A stretch of 64,000 nt of DNA from Amphibalanus amphitrite (GCF_019059575.1 NW_024881565.1:576501-640500); one strand, 5' to 3'. Shown: positions 1-11,262, counted from the first letter of the stretch. Made by a program: numbers and translations. The notes: generated by a model not told the origin, from the sequence alone.

Positions 1-80
1 TGCACCTGGCGCTCGATGCGCCGCTCCTGCTGGTGGCGACGCTGCTCGGCCGACTGCAGCAGCTTCTGCATGTAGCGCGG
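1..80 (-). CDS. NSRP1: NSRP1 coding exon 4 (partial, cut by window edge)
   Basis: Acceptor ccgctgccag, then PRYMQKLLQSAEQRRHQQER and RIERQV, matching the family's KPKYIHNLLKAVEIRKKEQE. 80 nt are visible with no donor, so the exon continues left of base 1. Confidence 0.85.
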
Positions 81-3000
81 CTGGCAGCGGAGCGCGGGGA
101 AGGTCAGCAACACCGCCCGGGGGGCAGGGACACACCGCGACAGACGCACGCAGACAGAAACGGACACGGGTGCGGTCAGGGCTCAGGGGTGTGTTACAAG
201 ACATGACTCACGATAAATGGTCGAACCACAGAAAATAAAATTTATAGCTGTTACAGGGAGTTTGAGAAATCCGTAAGCTTGCAAACTCACTAGGGAGTTT
301 ACAAATTCACTAGGGAGTTTGCAAACTCACTGGCCGGTTAGGGAGTTTGAGAAATTCCAGAGCGATTGGGCCAAACAAAAACAAGTGTGCAGCATGTGGG
401 TGGCATACGTGCCGTCCGTGATGTTAAAACAAAGGCGGCTGGTTATATAGGCCTCGCACGCTGACAAAAAGCTTATAGATCATATGCACACTATAAATAG
501 CTTCGTCTGATTTTAAACTGTTCAGTGATCTATCCAAGCATGTACCGCCGCTTTATTTAGTCATGCATTTATTTAGTTCACGACCCAATTAGATCGGTTC
601 CACTCAAGTGTGGCTATTCCAGAGTCAGGCTCAATATATCAAAGTAGAAACAGCTCAGTTGGTCACTTATGCTAAGTACAGGCACACGCACCAATTCACG
701 CCCCATTCCCACTCCGCCATAGACGTGTCATCGAGAGCCGGCGCTGCTGGCATCCAGCTGCGACTGGAGCACGTTGCTTGTTTGTTTTTGTTTTGTTGGG
801 TTAGGCCCTTTCGGTCTGACAAGACCATTTCAGAGCCGGAAGAATGAAAGGAATTAGGGGGAGACATTGGTCTGGGCAGGTAACCTAGTGAGTCACCGGC
901 ACTGAGCCCGTCCGAATGGACAGGCCGACCAGCCCCCCCCCCCCCCTCCCCCCCCCAACACTCTCTGCACCCGGCTACGGGGTGCGCTCCCTTGGGAGCG
1001 GCCCGCATGAGATAAAGGTGCTGGTCCAGCCCCGGGAGTGGGGGTTTCGGCGTGGAGGAGAAGGATTTCAGTATCCTGAGGATGGAAACGACGGAACGGA
1101 GGAGCACGTTGCTCCGAACCTCCCCTTTTCAGCTCCGCTAGTAGCTTTTTTCCGGTAAAAAAAAAAAATAATGATCTGTAAGCTTTTTGTCAGCGTGCGA
1201 CGGTTATATAGGCCGTTCCACTAGCCGCCTGTAGTTCTCTATATACCGTGCCGCCTGTGTTTTAACATCACGGACGGCACGTACCGCCACCCTCATCTGA
1301 CACACTTGATTTTATTTGTCCCAATCACTCTGAAAGTTCCCAAACTCCCTGACCGGTCAGTGAGTTTGCAAACTCCCTGATGACTCTGTAAACTCCCTAG
1401 GGAGTTTGCAAACTCACGGATTTCTCAAACTCCCTGTAACATAGCTATAGTTACACACTGAATTATCGATACAACAGAATACAGTTATGGTCATCAGCAT
1501 CGTTCGACAACTCAACGGGCACGAAAACGTCCGTATACGGATCATAAATAGTTTTTGAATGTCGCTTACCTTGTTATCCACTGTCTTCTTGGTCTCAACC
1601 TTATTCTGTTTCTGCTGTTGCATGTCATCGTAGACCTCATCGTACTGGAAGAGCGAGGCGTCTTCCTGCATCGCCTGCCGGATCACCTTTCGCGTCTGGG
1701 CCGCCTGCACGGAGCCGTGCGATATCGACTGAAACGGCACCAACAAATTAGCCCACACTGTCATACCGACCGACTGCCTTCCCTGACGATGTGTTCGCGA
1801 TTGCTCAGAGCGCCTTCGAGATAGAACTTTAAGTGACCGTCCCACCTTGACATTAGTTTTGAGTTGAGATAACCAAATCGGGGTCCCTGGCCTGCAATTA
1901 CCGGTTTGAGCACTCACAACATCGAGCAATGCTTTAATTCGGAGATACTTTATTTCAAAGGTGCAGTTTTCGGATTCTAAGGGGCTAATGCGTTTGAACG
2001 CCCCCTTGAATTTGTGACGTCAGCGCAGGCCTACCGATTTTAAAATCTAATACTAAAAGAAAACTGTTGCTCTTGCGGTTTATACTGTTTGCGCGAAACA
2101 TATTTCGCACTTTAAGATACCAAATTATTGCTTCCAAATGACGTCAAAGGAACAGCGGAGGCCCTAAAAAGTAACCAAAAGTAAAAGTCTAATGTCTAAA
2201 AAAACGGTGAATATTTTTCAGTGAAATTCGTTATAGATTCATTTTTTGTCTTTTTGAACATCATTTTGATACCAACTCATTGACTTTTTTGGAAGGTGGT
2301 GGGAGGGTTACTTTAACCCGCGCCGTGCTGGTGGGCTGAGTTTTCCGTGGTGTCCTGGGGGAGGGGGGAGCGTTTTCACGCCCCCCCCCCCCCGCGCCTA
2401 ACTCGGCTCCTGGGCCACGTAGCGACGCGCGGTAAGAGGCAATTGAAAGAACGTCAAAAAAATGAAGAAAATACAGTCATTTTTAGGTCAGGTCAAAGGT
2501 CAGGTCGCCAGAGGTCAGCAAAGGATAAAATATTGTCTATTTCAACATTTTTCGAAAACCACGGCACAACTCGGGCCAATAGAGCTACAGCGTCGCAGAA
2601 AAGTGCATTCGATAGCTCTTTCCGGGTGGTACTGGTACCCTCAGATTTGACCTCAGGTCAACGGTTTGACCTTCAGAGGGCAAAAACTGCAAATTGCCGT
2701 TTTTTACGAAAAACTTTTTTTTCTTAAATAACTTTTCGCTTAAGAGAGTCTCGACATCAATTTTGCCAGCATCGTGTTCCTCTCGTCGACACGCTTCAAA
2801 TGAACTATAATTTGACCTTAAAAGATCAGTTTGAAAATTTGACCTCAGGTCAAGGTCATGACCTGACCGGAAAAGGTTATGTTGCATTTCAGTCGTTCCA
2901 TATTGTCGAGTCGGAACATCTAAGGCGTTTTCATCGCTCTAGCATGTCTCTATAAGAAGTTATTAGCAAAAAAAAAAAAACTGCTAGACTTCAGTTGCGA

Positions 3001-4461
3001 ACTGAGATGACCTCAGAGGCATAAGGAGAGGTCATTTTCCGGTTATGTGAGTCATCTTTACATCTTTTCTGGTATTTAGATGTTTGAAAGTGTTAAAATG
3101 GCGTTCGTTCAAAAGAGGTGCATTTCAATTTTTCCTATTGACTTCTAATGGGGAGGTCGCAAAACTGACTTGACCTTAGGTCACCGATATCGAAATTCCG
3201 AAACACTTTGTACACACTGTTGCCCTCATCAATCACTGAAAGTTTCAAAATGATCGGTCACTCGGTGTAGTTATGGCAGACATCGAAACTTCTTAGGTGA
3301 GGTCACTTGAGGTGACCTGGTGACCTGACATTGATGAACCTGGGTCTGAAATTTTCACATCATGGGCGGAAAAGATGTATGAACAGGTGTGCCAAAAACA
3401 TCGGCGCTGCACGCCGCCGTTTTTGAGATATTCGTCAAAAACCCTGAGGGGGGCGTGAAAATAACCCCCCTCCCCCACCACGGCGCGGGTAAAGTTTGAC
3501 CTCCCTGACCTTCATTCAAGCTGGTGGGACAAAATTTTCACACAAAAAAGTGAAATAGTGTGGCAATAAGACTCCTCCCCAAGCCACAACGTAGGCTGAC
3601 AGTTCATCAATCTGGCGAGAGTATGCTTAAGGAAATATATGCATTACAAGGAAATGTGCTTCACAAGGAATGCGCTATAGTTAGGTATTTTAAAATAAGG
3701 TGATCAGACACGAAATATGCTGAATAGTCGGAGGACATAGAGATAAGACCACACTCATGCATACCTATAAGCAAGGAAAACAAGATGTCATGGCACATGC
3801 CTTGAGCGCAGCTTTGCCCCAATCCTGAGCTGGAGCAGACTCATCGCCACTGCTGGAGTCATTGTTGAATATTGATGGCCTTATGGCACTAGTCTGGGAC
3901 TTCTTGGCAGGCTTGATTAATCCATATCTGAAATCACAGCAATAATGCACATGAACAGTACAGAACATCATGCAATTACAAGTTCCAAAAGCCAAAATTT
4001 TTAGTTAGGTATCTGATAGGTATCAGGATAGTCCATATTTTCATGGCTATATAGTGCCACTATGTGACATCCAGCTACCTAGCAGGGACATTTACAGGCA
4101 TTTTGACTAAGGTAAGGTACCTGATGCATTCTGCAAGAGGTAGGTCTTGGCTGTTTGGTAGGTGTTCATTACATGTTGGATTACATTAGGTTAGGTTATA
4201 TTTGATTATGCATGTCTTTATTTCACACAGTACACACTTTATTTTCTATTGAGGTAGCATGCTGTATGATACATTTGTGGAATCTGTAGCTGACAGAGGG
4301 ACAGACAGTAGCAAAAGATTGGGTGCCCACTGATCATAACTTAAAGCAGAAGTTCAAGCATCAATACAATAGCAACACCAAACCAAGCTTGAACTTGCTC
4401 AATGCTAATATAGGTACAATACACATACTTACTGCTTCTGAGAACTTTGACCTGCATTCAT
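1..4461 (-). CDS. NSRP1: NSRP1-like nuclear speckle splicing regulator (5' four exons; gene runs off the left edge)
   Basis: Four minus-strand exons join in frame: 4461-4433, 3927-3801, 1728-1570 and 80-1. The product starts MNAGQSSQKQYGLIKPAKK, continues through an acidic stretch (PSIFNNDSSSGDESAP), then QAMQEDASLFQYDEVYDDMQ and PRYMQKLLQSAEQRRHQQER. This order matches the N-terminal half of NSRP1/CCDC55 (human: QYGLILPKK, PSVFGNDSDDDD, EDATVYEYDSIYDEMQ, KPKYIHNLLKAVEIRKKEQE). Family knowledge: a coiled-coil nuclear-speckle protein that influences alternative splicing. The coiled-coil core and RS/KR-rich C-terminus lie beyond base 1. The start is chosen because the 29-nt first exon ends in a strong donor (CA|gtaagt) and supplies the two bases that complete the Q before YGL. 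Introns 1 and 3 are GT-AG; intron 2 seems to be GC-AG. Intron 3 carries a foldback element and intron 2 a TTAA element. Confidence 0.9.
250..1440. mobile_element. Foldback/MITE element with long terminal inverted repeats, in NSRP1 intron 3
   Basis: The ends are inverted copies (GTTACAGGGAGTTTGAGAAA at 250 and its complement ending at 1440) and the similarity continues inward for about 250 bp (361-490 against 1171-1330). Each subterminal region repeats the motif GTTTGCAAACTC several times. The flanks ATAGCT (244-249 and 1441-1446) look like a target duplication. There is no transposase; a SINE-like element (779-1100) is inserted in the middle. Superfamily not assigned. Confidence 0.75.
779..1100 (-). 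mobile_element. SINE-like short retroposon, copy 1
   Basis: Flanked by a 13-bp direct repeat GGAGCACGTTGCT (766-778, 1101-1113). On the minus strand it begins near the motif atcctcaggatac and ends in an A-rich tail of AAAC units. It is homologous along its whole length to 18156-18480. No clear A/B-box promoter was recognised, so it may be a SINE or a short non-LTR tail fragment. Confidence 0.75.
1570..1728 (-). CDS. NSRP1: NSRP1 coding exon 3
   Basis: Acceptor tgccgtttcag with a possible branch site ctaat about 20 nt upstream; donor AACAAG|gtaagcg. 159 nt, phase 0-0, 53 residues. Contains QAAQTRKVIRQAMQEDASLF and QYDEVYDDMQQQKQ, the most conserved NSRP1 stretch. Confidence 0.9.
1930..2312. 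other. NSRP1 intron 2 DNA without recognised features
   Basis: AT-rich sequence with a CRE-like TGACGTCA around 2016; no open coding segment, RNA gene or repeat was recognised. Confidence 0.4.
2317..3489 (+). mobile_element. TTAA/CCCGCGCC element (copy E1), non-autonomous, in NSRP1 intron 2
   Basis: Left flank TTAA (2313-2316) then CCCGCGCCGTGCTGG; right end CCACCACGGCGCGGG then TAAA, a likely mutated TTAA. A G-run/C-run hairpin sits inside each end (GGGGGGAGCG...CGCCCCC at about 2362-2393; GGGGGGCGTGAAAATAACCC at about 3450-3478). The interior is rich in AGGTCA/TGACCT, including a perfect AGGTCA-a-AGGTCA at 2490-2502. No transposase. It is similar along its length to 21709-22898. The TTAA target and CCC...GGG ends resemble piggyBac or Kolobok. 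Confidence 0.8.
3494..3800. other. NSRP1 intron 2 next to exon 2, no further feature
   Basis: Unique-looking intronic DNA between element E1 and exon 2; nothing recognised beyond the GC donor. Confidence 0.4.
3795..3804 (-). other. Probable GC 5' splice site of NSRP1 intron 2
   Basis: Minus strand reads CTCAAG|gcatgt. The downstream exon starts in phase 0, so the coding exon must end on a codon boundary; this is the only position here that does so with a donor-like sequence. GC-AG introns are a known minor class with a strong AAG upstream context, as here. Confidence 0.6.
3801..3927 (-). CDS. NSRP1: NSRP1 coding exon 2
   Basis: The acceptor is tgctgtgatttcag and the exon encodes YGLIKPAKKSQTSAIRPSIF and the acidic NNDSSSGDESAPAQDWGKAALK. 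Phase 0 at the 3' end is required by exon 3, and places the boundary at AAG|gcatgt, a GC donor. The nearby GT (four bases further) would break the frame. Confidence 0.85.
4433..4461 (-). CDS. NSRP1: NSRP1 coding exon 1
   Basis: Encodes MNAGQSSQK plus the first two bases of the Q codon. Its donor on the minus strand reads CA|gtaagtatg. The length of 29 nt (phase 2) fits exon 2, whose first base completes the Q of QYGLIKPAKK. The 5' UTR presumably extends upstream of 4461; no TATA box is obvious. Confidence 0.8.
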
Positions 4462-5577
4462 GATAGTTTCTGACAGCTTGCCTGGGACTTGGGAGTATAT
4501 AGCAGCAAATGTGAACTAAATGTAGGTCCCTGAGGAGAAAAAGGAAAGTTAGAAAGTACAATGCAAAATATGGTGATATCCATTTAAGTAAGCTTAACTT
4601 GCAAACATATGATAAAGATTCAGGTTGTAGAGCTGATATATCATTCTCATCTCATCTGTTTGATATTTTTTAAACTATCTTTGATGGATCCAAATTCCAG
4701 TGGGCATTAGGCCTTAGGGACATACTCCCTCCCTGTAAAATCCAAAATGATAACTTTTTCTCACCAAGGAAGAGGCAGGTATAAAACCTTCCACACTTTG
4801 TGCATTCTACTGCTGAAGGTATGGTGATGGGCTGTGACCTTGAGATGGGTGCTGCTGCCAGTGATATCACAATTCATGGTGTCTCTAATTTACTAAAGGT
4901 GCAGTGTTTTCAATTGATGAAATTTGACCAGTGGAGTGGTATGATATCAAAAGCATATGTGGTAAAAAAATTGATTTATGTTAAGAATCTGAAATTGATT
5001 GGATTGGGATGGCAGGCTCATATCATGCCACTAGCATGCACCCAGCAGCAGTGAGGGATTACAGTGTTGGAGTGCTGTACCAATTGTTATCTCTGCATTG
5101 ACATTGGCATTCTTAGGTCAATGCTTTGAGCTTTGAGGTACCTAGTACCTACCTAGTTTAGTTCAAGGTACTTCAGCATCTAATGATTGACCACTTCTGA
5201 CATTTAATGTGTTTTTAAATCAGGTATCTTGTCCTAAATTGAGATAATGACCCTCTGATGCCTGATGGCAGCTTATTACCATTAATCTGGCTAAATAGTT
5301 TTCATCACAGCTATGAGTGCATGTAAACAAGAAATGGTGACAAACATCAATACAAACAAAACATCATCATTTTCACAATTAGTCCCTGACCCTCCCTCTT
5401 CAGCTCCTGTTTCAGCTATTTGTGCCAGTTCTCATCAAAATAAGTACATTAACTAACAAGTGCTTATCTAATAAGTCCCGCTTTGAGGATTAAAAGCATT
5501 AACTCATACCTACTGATAACCAGGGACCAAATATTCTCAATAACCTCTCACATATGGTGGCCGATCGGGAGAGATAG
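4462..5577. other. Region upstream of NSRP1, AT-rich, no gene recognised
   Basis: Short open frames only, none resembling a known protein. Dispersed TAGGTACCTA-type palindromes are common. It should contain the NSRP1 promoter and 5' UTR, but no core element is clear. Confidence 0.4.
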
Positions 5578-5760
5578 CCGGGTGGATGTTCCACCAACAC
5601 TGCCATCGCCAAGGCCATATAACCGTCAGTGCATTTCGCAAGCTGACATCACACTTGTGGTGATCGCTATGGGCTTGTTGATGTTTCCAAACCCAAATTG
5701 TCATGTGTGCTGGTGGAACGCTGGCACTGGCAGCATTGATTGGTGAAACACCACCGGGGC
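5578..5760. mobile_element. Small MITE with GGTGTTTCACC-type ends
   Basis: Imperfect inverted ends (GCCGGGTGGATGTTCCACC at left, GGTGAAACACCACCGGGGC at right) flank a core with TGACATCACACTTGTGG and GGGCTTGTTGATGTTTCC. The same core recurs at 28164-28250 and 29635-29809, which identifies it as a dispersed family. Confidence 0.55.
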
Positions 5761-8179
5761 ATGCACCTGATTGTCCCTGAATTGAATTACCAAAAATATT
5801 AGCACTTCAAGTTTAAAAACCTACGGCTTGCATAACAATAATGCAATAATTTACAATCTACAAGAATTTGAAATAATATCAATATAATTAAAAGGTGCCT
5901 CAATTTGTGTTGTGGTCTCAAAATACGTGCCCTCCATTTACCTTCCGGCTCCCTCCGAACGTCCACCTCACAGACCTCACATATCAATATCCACAGTCAA
6001 CTACACACCTAATATACGGCCTTGCTACACACTTTAGAATGCACAGTGCACATCAACATTATGGGTTTGTTCCCGTCGCTCCTCTAACCTCCTCCAAGCT
6101 CCTCTAACCTCCTCTCGTTTCAAAAAATCGTTCCCGTCGCTCCTCGAAGCTCCTCCAAGCTCATCTTGATTTCACATCTCACCACCACTATTTGCCTCCT
6201 CCCTCATCCCCATAGATATAAAAGACTAGATGGGACATTGGCAGTGTTTTAGTGCGTGCGACTGGCCGCCATGTTTGTGAGGGCGGGAATCTGCGGCGCT
6301 GTGTAAACACTACGGGAGGAGGGGGGTATTTGAGACTGATTTTGTGGTATTTTTCGACCGAAAAGTGCTAATCTTTTTTGCTCACGGCATTCTTTGGAAT
6401 GTGTAGATTGTGGAACAAGTGCTGAAATATGCTTATCTATTGTAATTTGGCTACGTTAGCCTTAGACATGTTGCACTGTTGACGCTGATGAAGAATAGGC
6501 GGCACCAAAGGTAGATTTGCTTGGCATGCCTGTTTTAGATTTAATTCAGTTCTCATGTTTTTTTTTGTGCACACCACAATCCTTTAATTATTCTTGCATG
6601 GATAGAGCATCATTCATATGATTTTTCACAAAGAAAGCTTACCTAGATAGGTACCAGAACATTGGCAGCGGAAAGCAGACTCATTACCTACACTTGCTTT
6701 GCCTGCTCACTTTCTACTGTTGCCTTCAATGGACAATATTTATGAAGTAAGAAGGTTTTATGATTATAGGTTTTAAATAAGTACTTTACTTAATGTCATC
6801 AGTTAGTATTAAATAGTAGTTCAGTGCCAAACAAAAAATCCATGCACTATGCCAGATGCCTCGGGGGCTCTTATCCGCTCTGGGTTCAGAGTGCAGTGGC
6901 CTACCACGCTCACCCTCAACCAGAGCTGATAGATAGTGAAAATGCCAGACGTCGTGATATCTGCACCAGTGAACCGTGTCGCACATTTGATCCCAATAAT
7001 GAACAGCACAGGGGTGACGTAAAAATGTGCATTAGTTGGAGCACCTAAACTCAGATTGTCATTACTTAATTAGTTTTCACATTGTAAAGCTTAAACTACA
7101 CTTCATGCTCTTTTGGCTCACCTGTTATCAGTATCAGTAAATAGGGTATTAGTAAATCTGGCGTTACCATCAATGCTAAGTGCTAACAAGTAAATATGAA
7201 GTCCAAGGAAGATAAAAATCATAATCTTACTTGACCTAACCTTACCTACTAACCTAACTAACCTACAACCTACAAACCTCAACCTACATACAACCTCCAT
7301 ACCTACAACCTACCCACCTACAACCTACCAACCTTATATGTGCCGACGGTGGCACCAGATTTATGGATACCCTTATTTGTTAGGTACTTCACTCCACTTC
7401 TCATTTTATTTGAAGCTCATTTAAATTCTTGTATTTAAGTCTGTGTAAACTATTATTTTAAAAACCTGATGCTTTTCCATGACTGTAATCTCACTGTTTG
7501 CTATGTGTATTTTGTAGTGTGTACTGTGTGCACATCCAGTATCCTACACTTGTATGCTACAGGCCTTGTTTTGATCTGACTAACTGTTAATATGTTTCAG
7601 CTTTAAAGACTAGTATCTTTTGAAATTGAAATTTGCCTCTCAGTCTCTCAAGAATCAAGATGCCAAATAGATGTGCAGGATTCTGGATTTGATTGCTGAC
7701 AAACCAGGGATGAGGCTCAAGAGTCAAGAGATCACCCTGCATTGGCAAGTAAAAGCTACAGACTCTTGATTTTTTATATTGTTACAGGTTATCTGTCACC
7801 GAGAGCGATTGCTGTAGTTCAATTTCTTGCATCAAAATTGGCAGAATATGACTTCACTGATCACTCTGACGTCATTTACGGCCGACCTATGGTAGCTACA
7901 CAATTTTTATTTCTATAAAATGTTTCAGATTGATGCAGCCGAAGGTACTGCAAGTTTCGTATTGTCACGTCTAGTGGTTTAGAAATATTGCAACAAATAT
8001 ATATTTTAATTTTTTTCAATATATAAATGTAAATATTTTATTGCAGAAAACAGGAGAGGGGCTCTGTAGAGCACCACCCTCCAGTCATGCGTGGGTAAAG
8101 GCCCATCAGTCACTAAAACCAGAATAAGTGCAAAAAATTATTACCAAATGCCCGGAGACTGCTTTACCATTGCCAACAT

Positions 8180-8228
8180 GTGTGTGTGTGTGTGTGTGTG
8201 CGTGTGTGTGTGTGCGTGTGCGTGTGTG
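8180..8228. repeat. (GT)n microsatellite
   Basis: Roughly 50 bp of alternating TG with a few GC interruptions. Confidence 0.95.
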
Positions 8229-8306
8229 TCAACAATGTGTTAACAACAAATACAACACAATTGTGCCTGGCGTATGTTAACACTAAACACTATTAGCCAT
8301 ATTTTA

Positions 8307-9344
8307 TCTATATTACTATTTGAGGAGGGTGCGTCTGTCCGTTACCGAGGTCCCGACTTGGTGGTGCTTTGCGTGGACTACAGGCCAGACCATTGCACCT
8401 AGCGCCCTGAAATTTGCACAACTTATAGATCAAGGATGCGCGACGTGCCTTTGAGGGGTCTGGGCTCGATCGGGTCGATAGGGAGTGCGTGGCGCGTGCT
8501 CAAAAAGTGCAAATTCGCGTCATAGACTTTACATGTATAAATTGGCGTGCGAAATCGGGCGAAAACGGCTAATTTTGGCCGACACGGGTCCAGTTCCCGT
8601 GCAATATCTTGGTGACCAGGGGTCCGACCGGCACGGGGAAAACAGCATCGTGTACAGAATTGAACGGGCTATTGAGTGGTGTGCAATGCAGAGGATAGCA
8701 CGCGCCACGTGCACCGGAGAGGGCACTTTTATTTGAAAAATTGCGGTTTTTGAGGGATTTTGGAATTAATTTTATTTTTAGGCGACCATTAAATGGAGCG
8801 AGTTGAATCAACGCCTATTTGCAAGAGAAAGGTACCGCCTCTCATATAAAAATTGTGAAAAGCTGATTGATCCAAATCAAGGTGGTGCAAATCACAGGAG
8901 AAAATGATGTTTGTCAATTTTGTGCCACTTTATTAATCACACGGGGTTTGCTGCATAACCTGATACCTTTGGCAAATGAATATGGTACCATTGGATAGAG
9001 CATTCAATTCTGTTCAATATTCACTCTTCATTTTTGCATGATGAGCAACAGTATTCTTAAAAAATGTAAATGTTCCAAACCATTACATTGTCATTTTTAG
9101 CGACGTTCATCGATGGCCCTCAAAAGACTTCACGCCAGTTTTCGAATCATTCTTAAGTAGAACGCATGATAATACGACACGGGCACCTCGATGCGATGCA
9201 TCTTTTTTGTTTTATTACAACATGCTTGGCCGTCAAAAAGCAATCGAACGAAATGGATACCAACCAAATCGACACAGACCAACCCAATACCCACGGGTCA
9301 AAAATAACCTTTCTTCGCGTTGCGGAGCACGCGGGTAACCCTAG
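8307..9344 (+). mobile_element. Helitron-like non-autonomous element
   Basis: The 5' end is TCTATATTACTATTTGAGGA, just after an A. The 3' end is a GC-rich stem-like segment (GCGTTGCGGAGCACGCGGG) shortly before a terminal CTAG, followed by T. Helitrons start with TC, end with CTRR after a short hairpin and insert between A and T; all three fit. No Rep/helicase is encoded, so it would depend on an autonomous partner. Confidence 0.65.
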
Positions 9345-9367
9345 TTGATACTAATCGAACCTTCCAG

Positions 9368-9769
9368 GTGGCTGGAACAACCCCAGTGCCGCACAGTTCT
9401 GCGGGATATTCCGGCACCTGCTCCACCGCTGCGGCGTCCGGCCCGGCAGCACAGGGAAAGTGGCAGCCCTCGACCCGACCAGCATCCTGGCAGTCGGTCA
9501 CACGACCAGCGGACGGGGAGCCAGCCTTACTACCTCGGCCTCCACCACCTCAGACAACGGTGCCACGGCACTCCACATCATCACGGAGCACGACTTCCAG
9601 CCTGGGCTGTCGTCTGGTGGGCAACATCGTCACCTACATCGCAGGGTTCGTGGTGAAGAAGGCGCTCGACTCTGTCAGCTGTAGCACCTGTCAGGAGGCC
9701 CTGGTGAGCGACATCCAGCCGGACGACATGACACAGCTTTACCACCTCTTCATCATCTCTGCCAGATGA
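9368..9769 (+). pseudogene. P-element/THAP9-like transposase, C-terminal fragment with frameshift
   Basis: After a splice-acceptor-like cttccag the sequence reads (G)GWNNPSAAQFCGIFRHLLHR and later STGKVAALDPTSILAV and EHDFQPGLSS. The frame then shifts by one base near 9612-9620 and resumes as GNIVTYIAGFVVKKALDSVS followed by CSTCQEALVSD, ending at TGA 9767-9769. The GGxNNxP motif and YIAGFVVxK plus a CxxC pair are typical of the C-terminal part of P-element-type (THAP9-related) transposases. The THAP DNA-binding and catalytic regions are not seen upstream, where a Helitron-like element now ends only 23 bp away. I infer a dead remnant, not a working transposase. Confidence 0.7.
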
Positions 9770-11004
9770 GCTAAGGTGGGGACGGGTTACATGCCTGGGA
9801 TCTGACTGAGACCCGCTCATACCCTGCCGAAGTGTTGGTGATTTCAGCGGTCAGCTGTCTCTAGCCGGTGTCAGTGAGTGGCGGCCAGCTGCCGCTGGAG
9901 TGGGTATCTACCGGTACCGTCGATAGCTGCTGTGTGGCGGATAGCGTGGATTTGGATGGACACTTCATATTAATGAACAGATCAATGTCTGGCCGATAAA
10001 AGACGTATTTTGTCGATGATTGCTTAGTGACTGAGTGGGTCCACTGGCGACCAATGCAGTGGGCGCTGGGTTAACGCCTCGCCTCTTGTGACCGTGTCGA
10101 TATGTAGCACTGTTAATTGCCGATTCGTTGCCGGCCGTCTCTGCTCCGTGGCTGGCTGATCCGGCGCAAACTGGTGTTCGTGGCTGAAGGCGCGGCTACA
10201 GTTACACTAGCTCGCCACGTGCCTGTGCGACTATCGTCGGTGCTGTCTGCAAGGGCGATGTCGGTGCCTGTAGGGGGCGCGGATTGATTCAAAGTGAGGA
10301 ATGGGTCATCGGAGCTCGGGTCAGGTCATGTTCGGCTAAAATAAGCGGATTTTGCGATTTGCCGCATCCGGGTGAATTTCCTTGCCTTCTAGTGCATGTT
10401 TATGCATTTTGCATGCGTTTTTTTTTTTAGTGTTTATGTCTAGATAACGTGCATTTGCCTCGAGGTCAAGGCTGCGCTTCATATGGGCAGTTTTCGGAGC
10501 ATCTTGCTCATTTTATTCGTAATCCTTAATTATGTTTGCGGATTTGTGCCCGCAAATCATTTTTTAAAGTAAGATTGACACGGGATTCGAGATCGGCGCC
10601 CATAAATACACTTCACATGACCCGCCATGTGTCAAGGTCATCCGAGGTCATCTAAGGTCGCTGACCTTGTATGACCTTATGTGACCCGGTTCGCTAGATT
10701 TCGAGATGAGGTTGATTGGGAATGATGTAACCCATTTCGCGGACAGTTCACGCGTTTTGGTCGATTTTATAACTCCAGTGACTTTACTGGTTCGATTTCC
10801 AGTGTTTGACCTGACCTCTGAGTTCACCCGTTGACCTAGTACCCTGAAATTTGGTATCACTGGTTTACTCACATCGCGGACAGCATACCTATTTTTTTCC
10901 GTTCTTGCTCCGTCGAGGGGCGAACGGCTGGAGTTCACTCCGTTCACCCTGGCTTCCCCTACTCGTAAGACGCTGACAAACTACGAACGGGTGAGGGCTA
11001 AAAT
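9770..11004. other. Repeat-like DNA without recognised gene
   Basis: The first 800 bp are unrecognised. 10610-10830 contains several AGGTCA/TGACCT half-sites, suggesting an old fragment of the TTAA/CCCGCGCC family, but no ends were found. Confidence 0.35.
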
Positions 11005-11262
11005 CATAGGCGCGGGAGCCGGGGGGCAGTGGGGGCAGCTTGCCCCCCCAACTCTGGGGCCGTGGGGGCGGTGCCCCCCACAGCTTTGAGACGGAATACC
11101 ACACTTTTTTTGCAAATGTTTTCTTTTTTTGTTGAAAAAGCCGAGGGGTGAAAAATAACTGGCCTAAAACCGGTGAGAAAACTAGATTTGGGGGTACCCT
11201 AGGTTGACCTCTATTATGGTGTGCCCCCCCCCCCCCAGTCGGAAAGTAGTTCCCGCGCCCCT
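11005..11262. mobile_element. CATAGGCGCGGGAGC MITE, copy 1
   Basis: Flanked by a perfect 9-bp direct repeat GGCTAAAAT (10996-11004 and 11263-11271). Ends CATAGGCGCGGGAGC and (imperfect) GTTCCCGCGCCCCT. The interior matches 61865-62132, including AACTAGATTTGGGGGTACCC. A 9-bp duplication suggests a Mutator-like (or hAT-like) transposase source. Confidence 0.8.

Noticed and set aside
6643-6662. Alternative NSRP1 first exon (short ATG exon with donor and right phase)
   Set aside because: It encodes MFWYLS, unlike the family; 4433-4461 gives MNAGQSSQK(Q)YGLI with a stronger donor.
7118-7300. Another alternative NSRP1 first exon with CAG|gtgagc donor in phase
   Set aside because: The leader would be about 60 hydrophobic residues from simple sequence, unlike any NSRP1 N-terminus.
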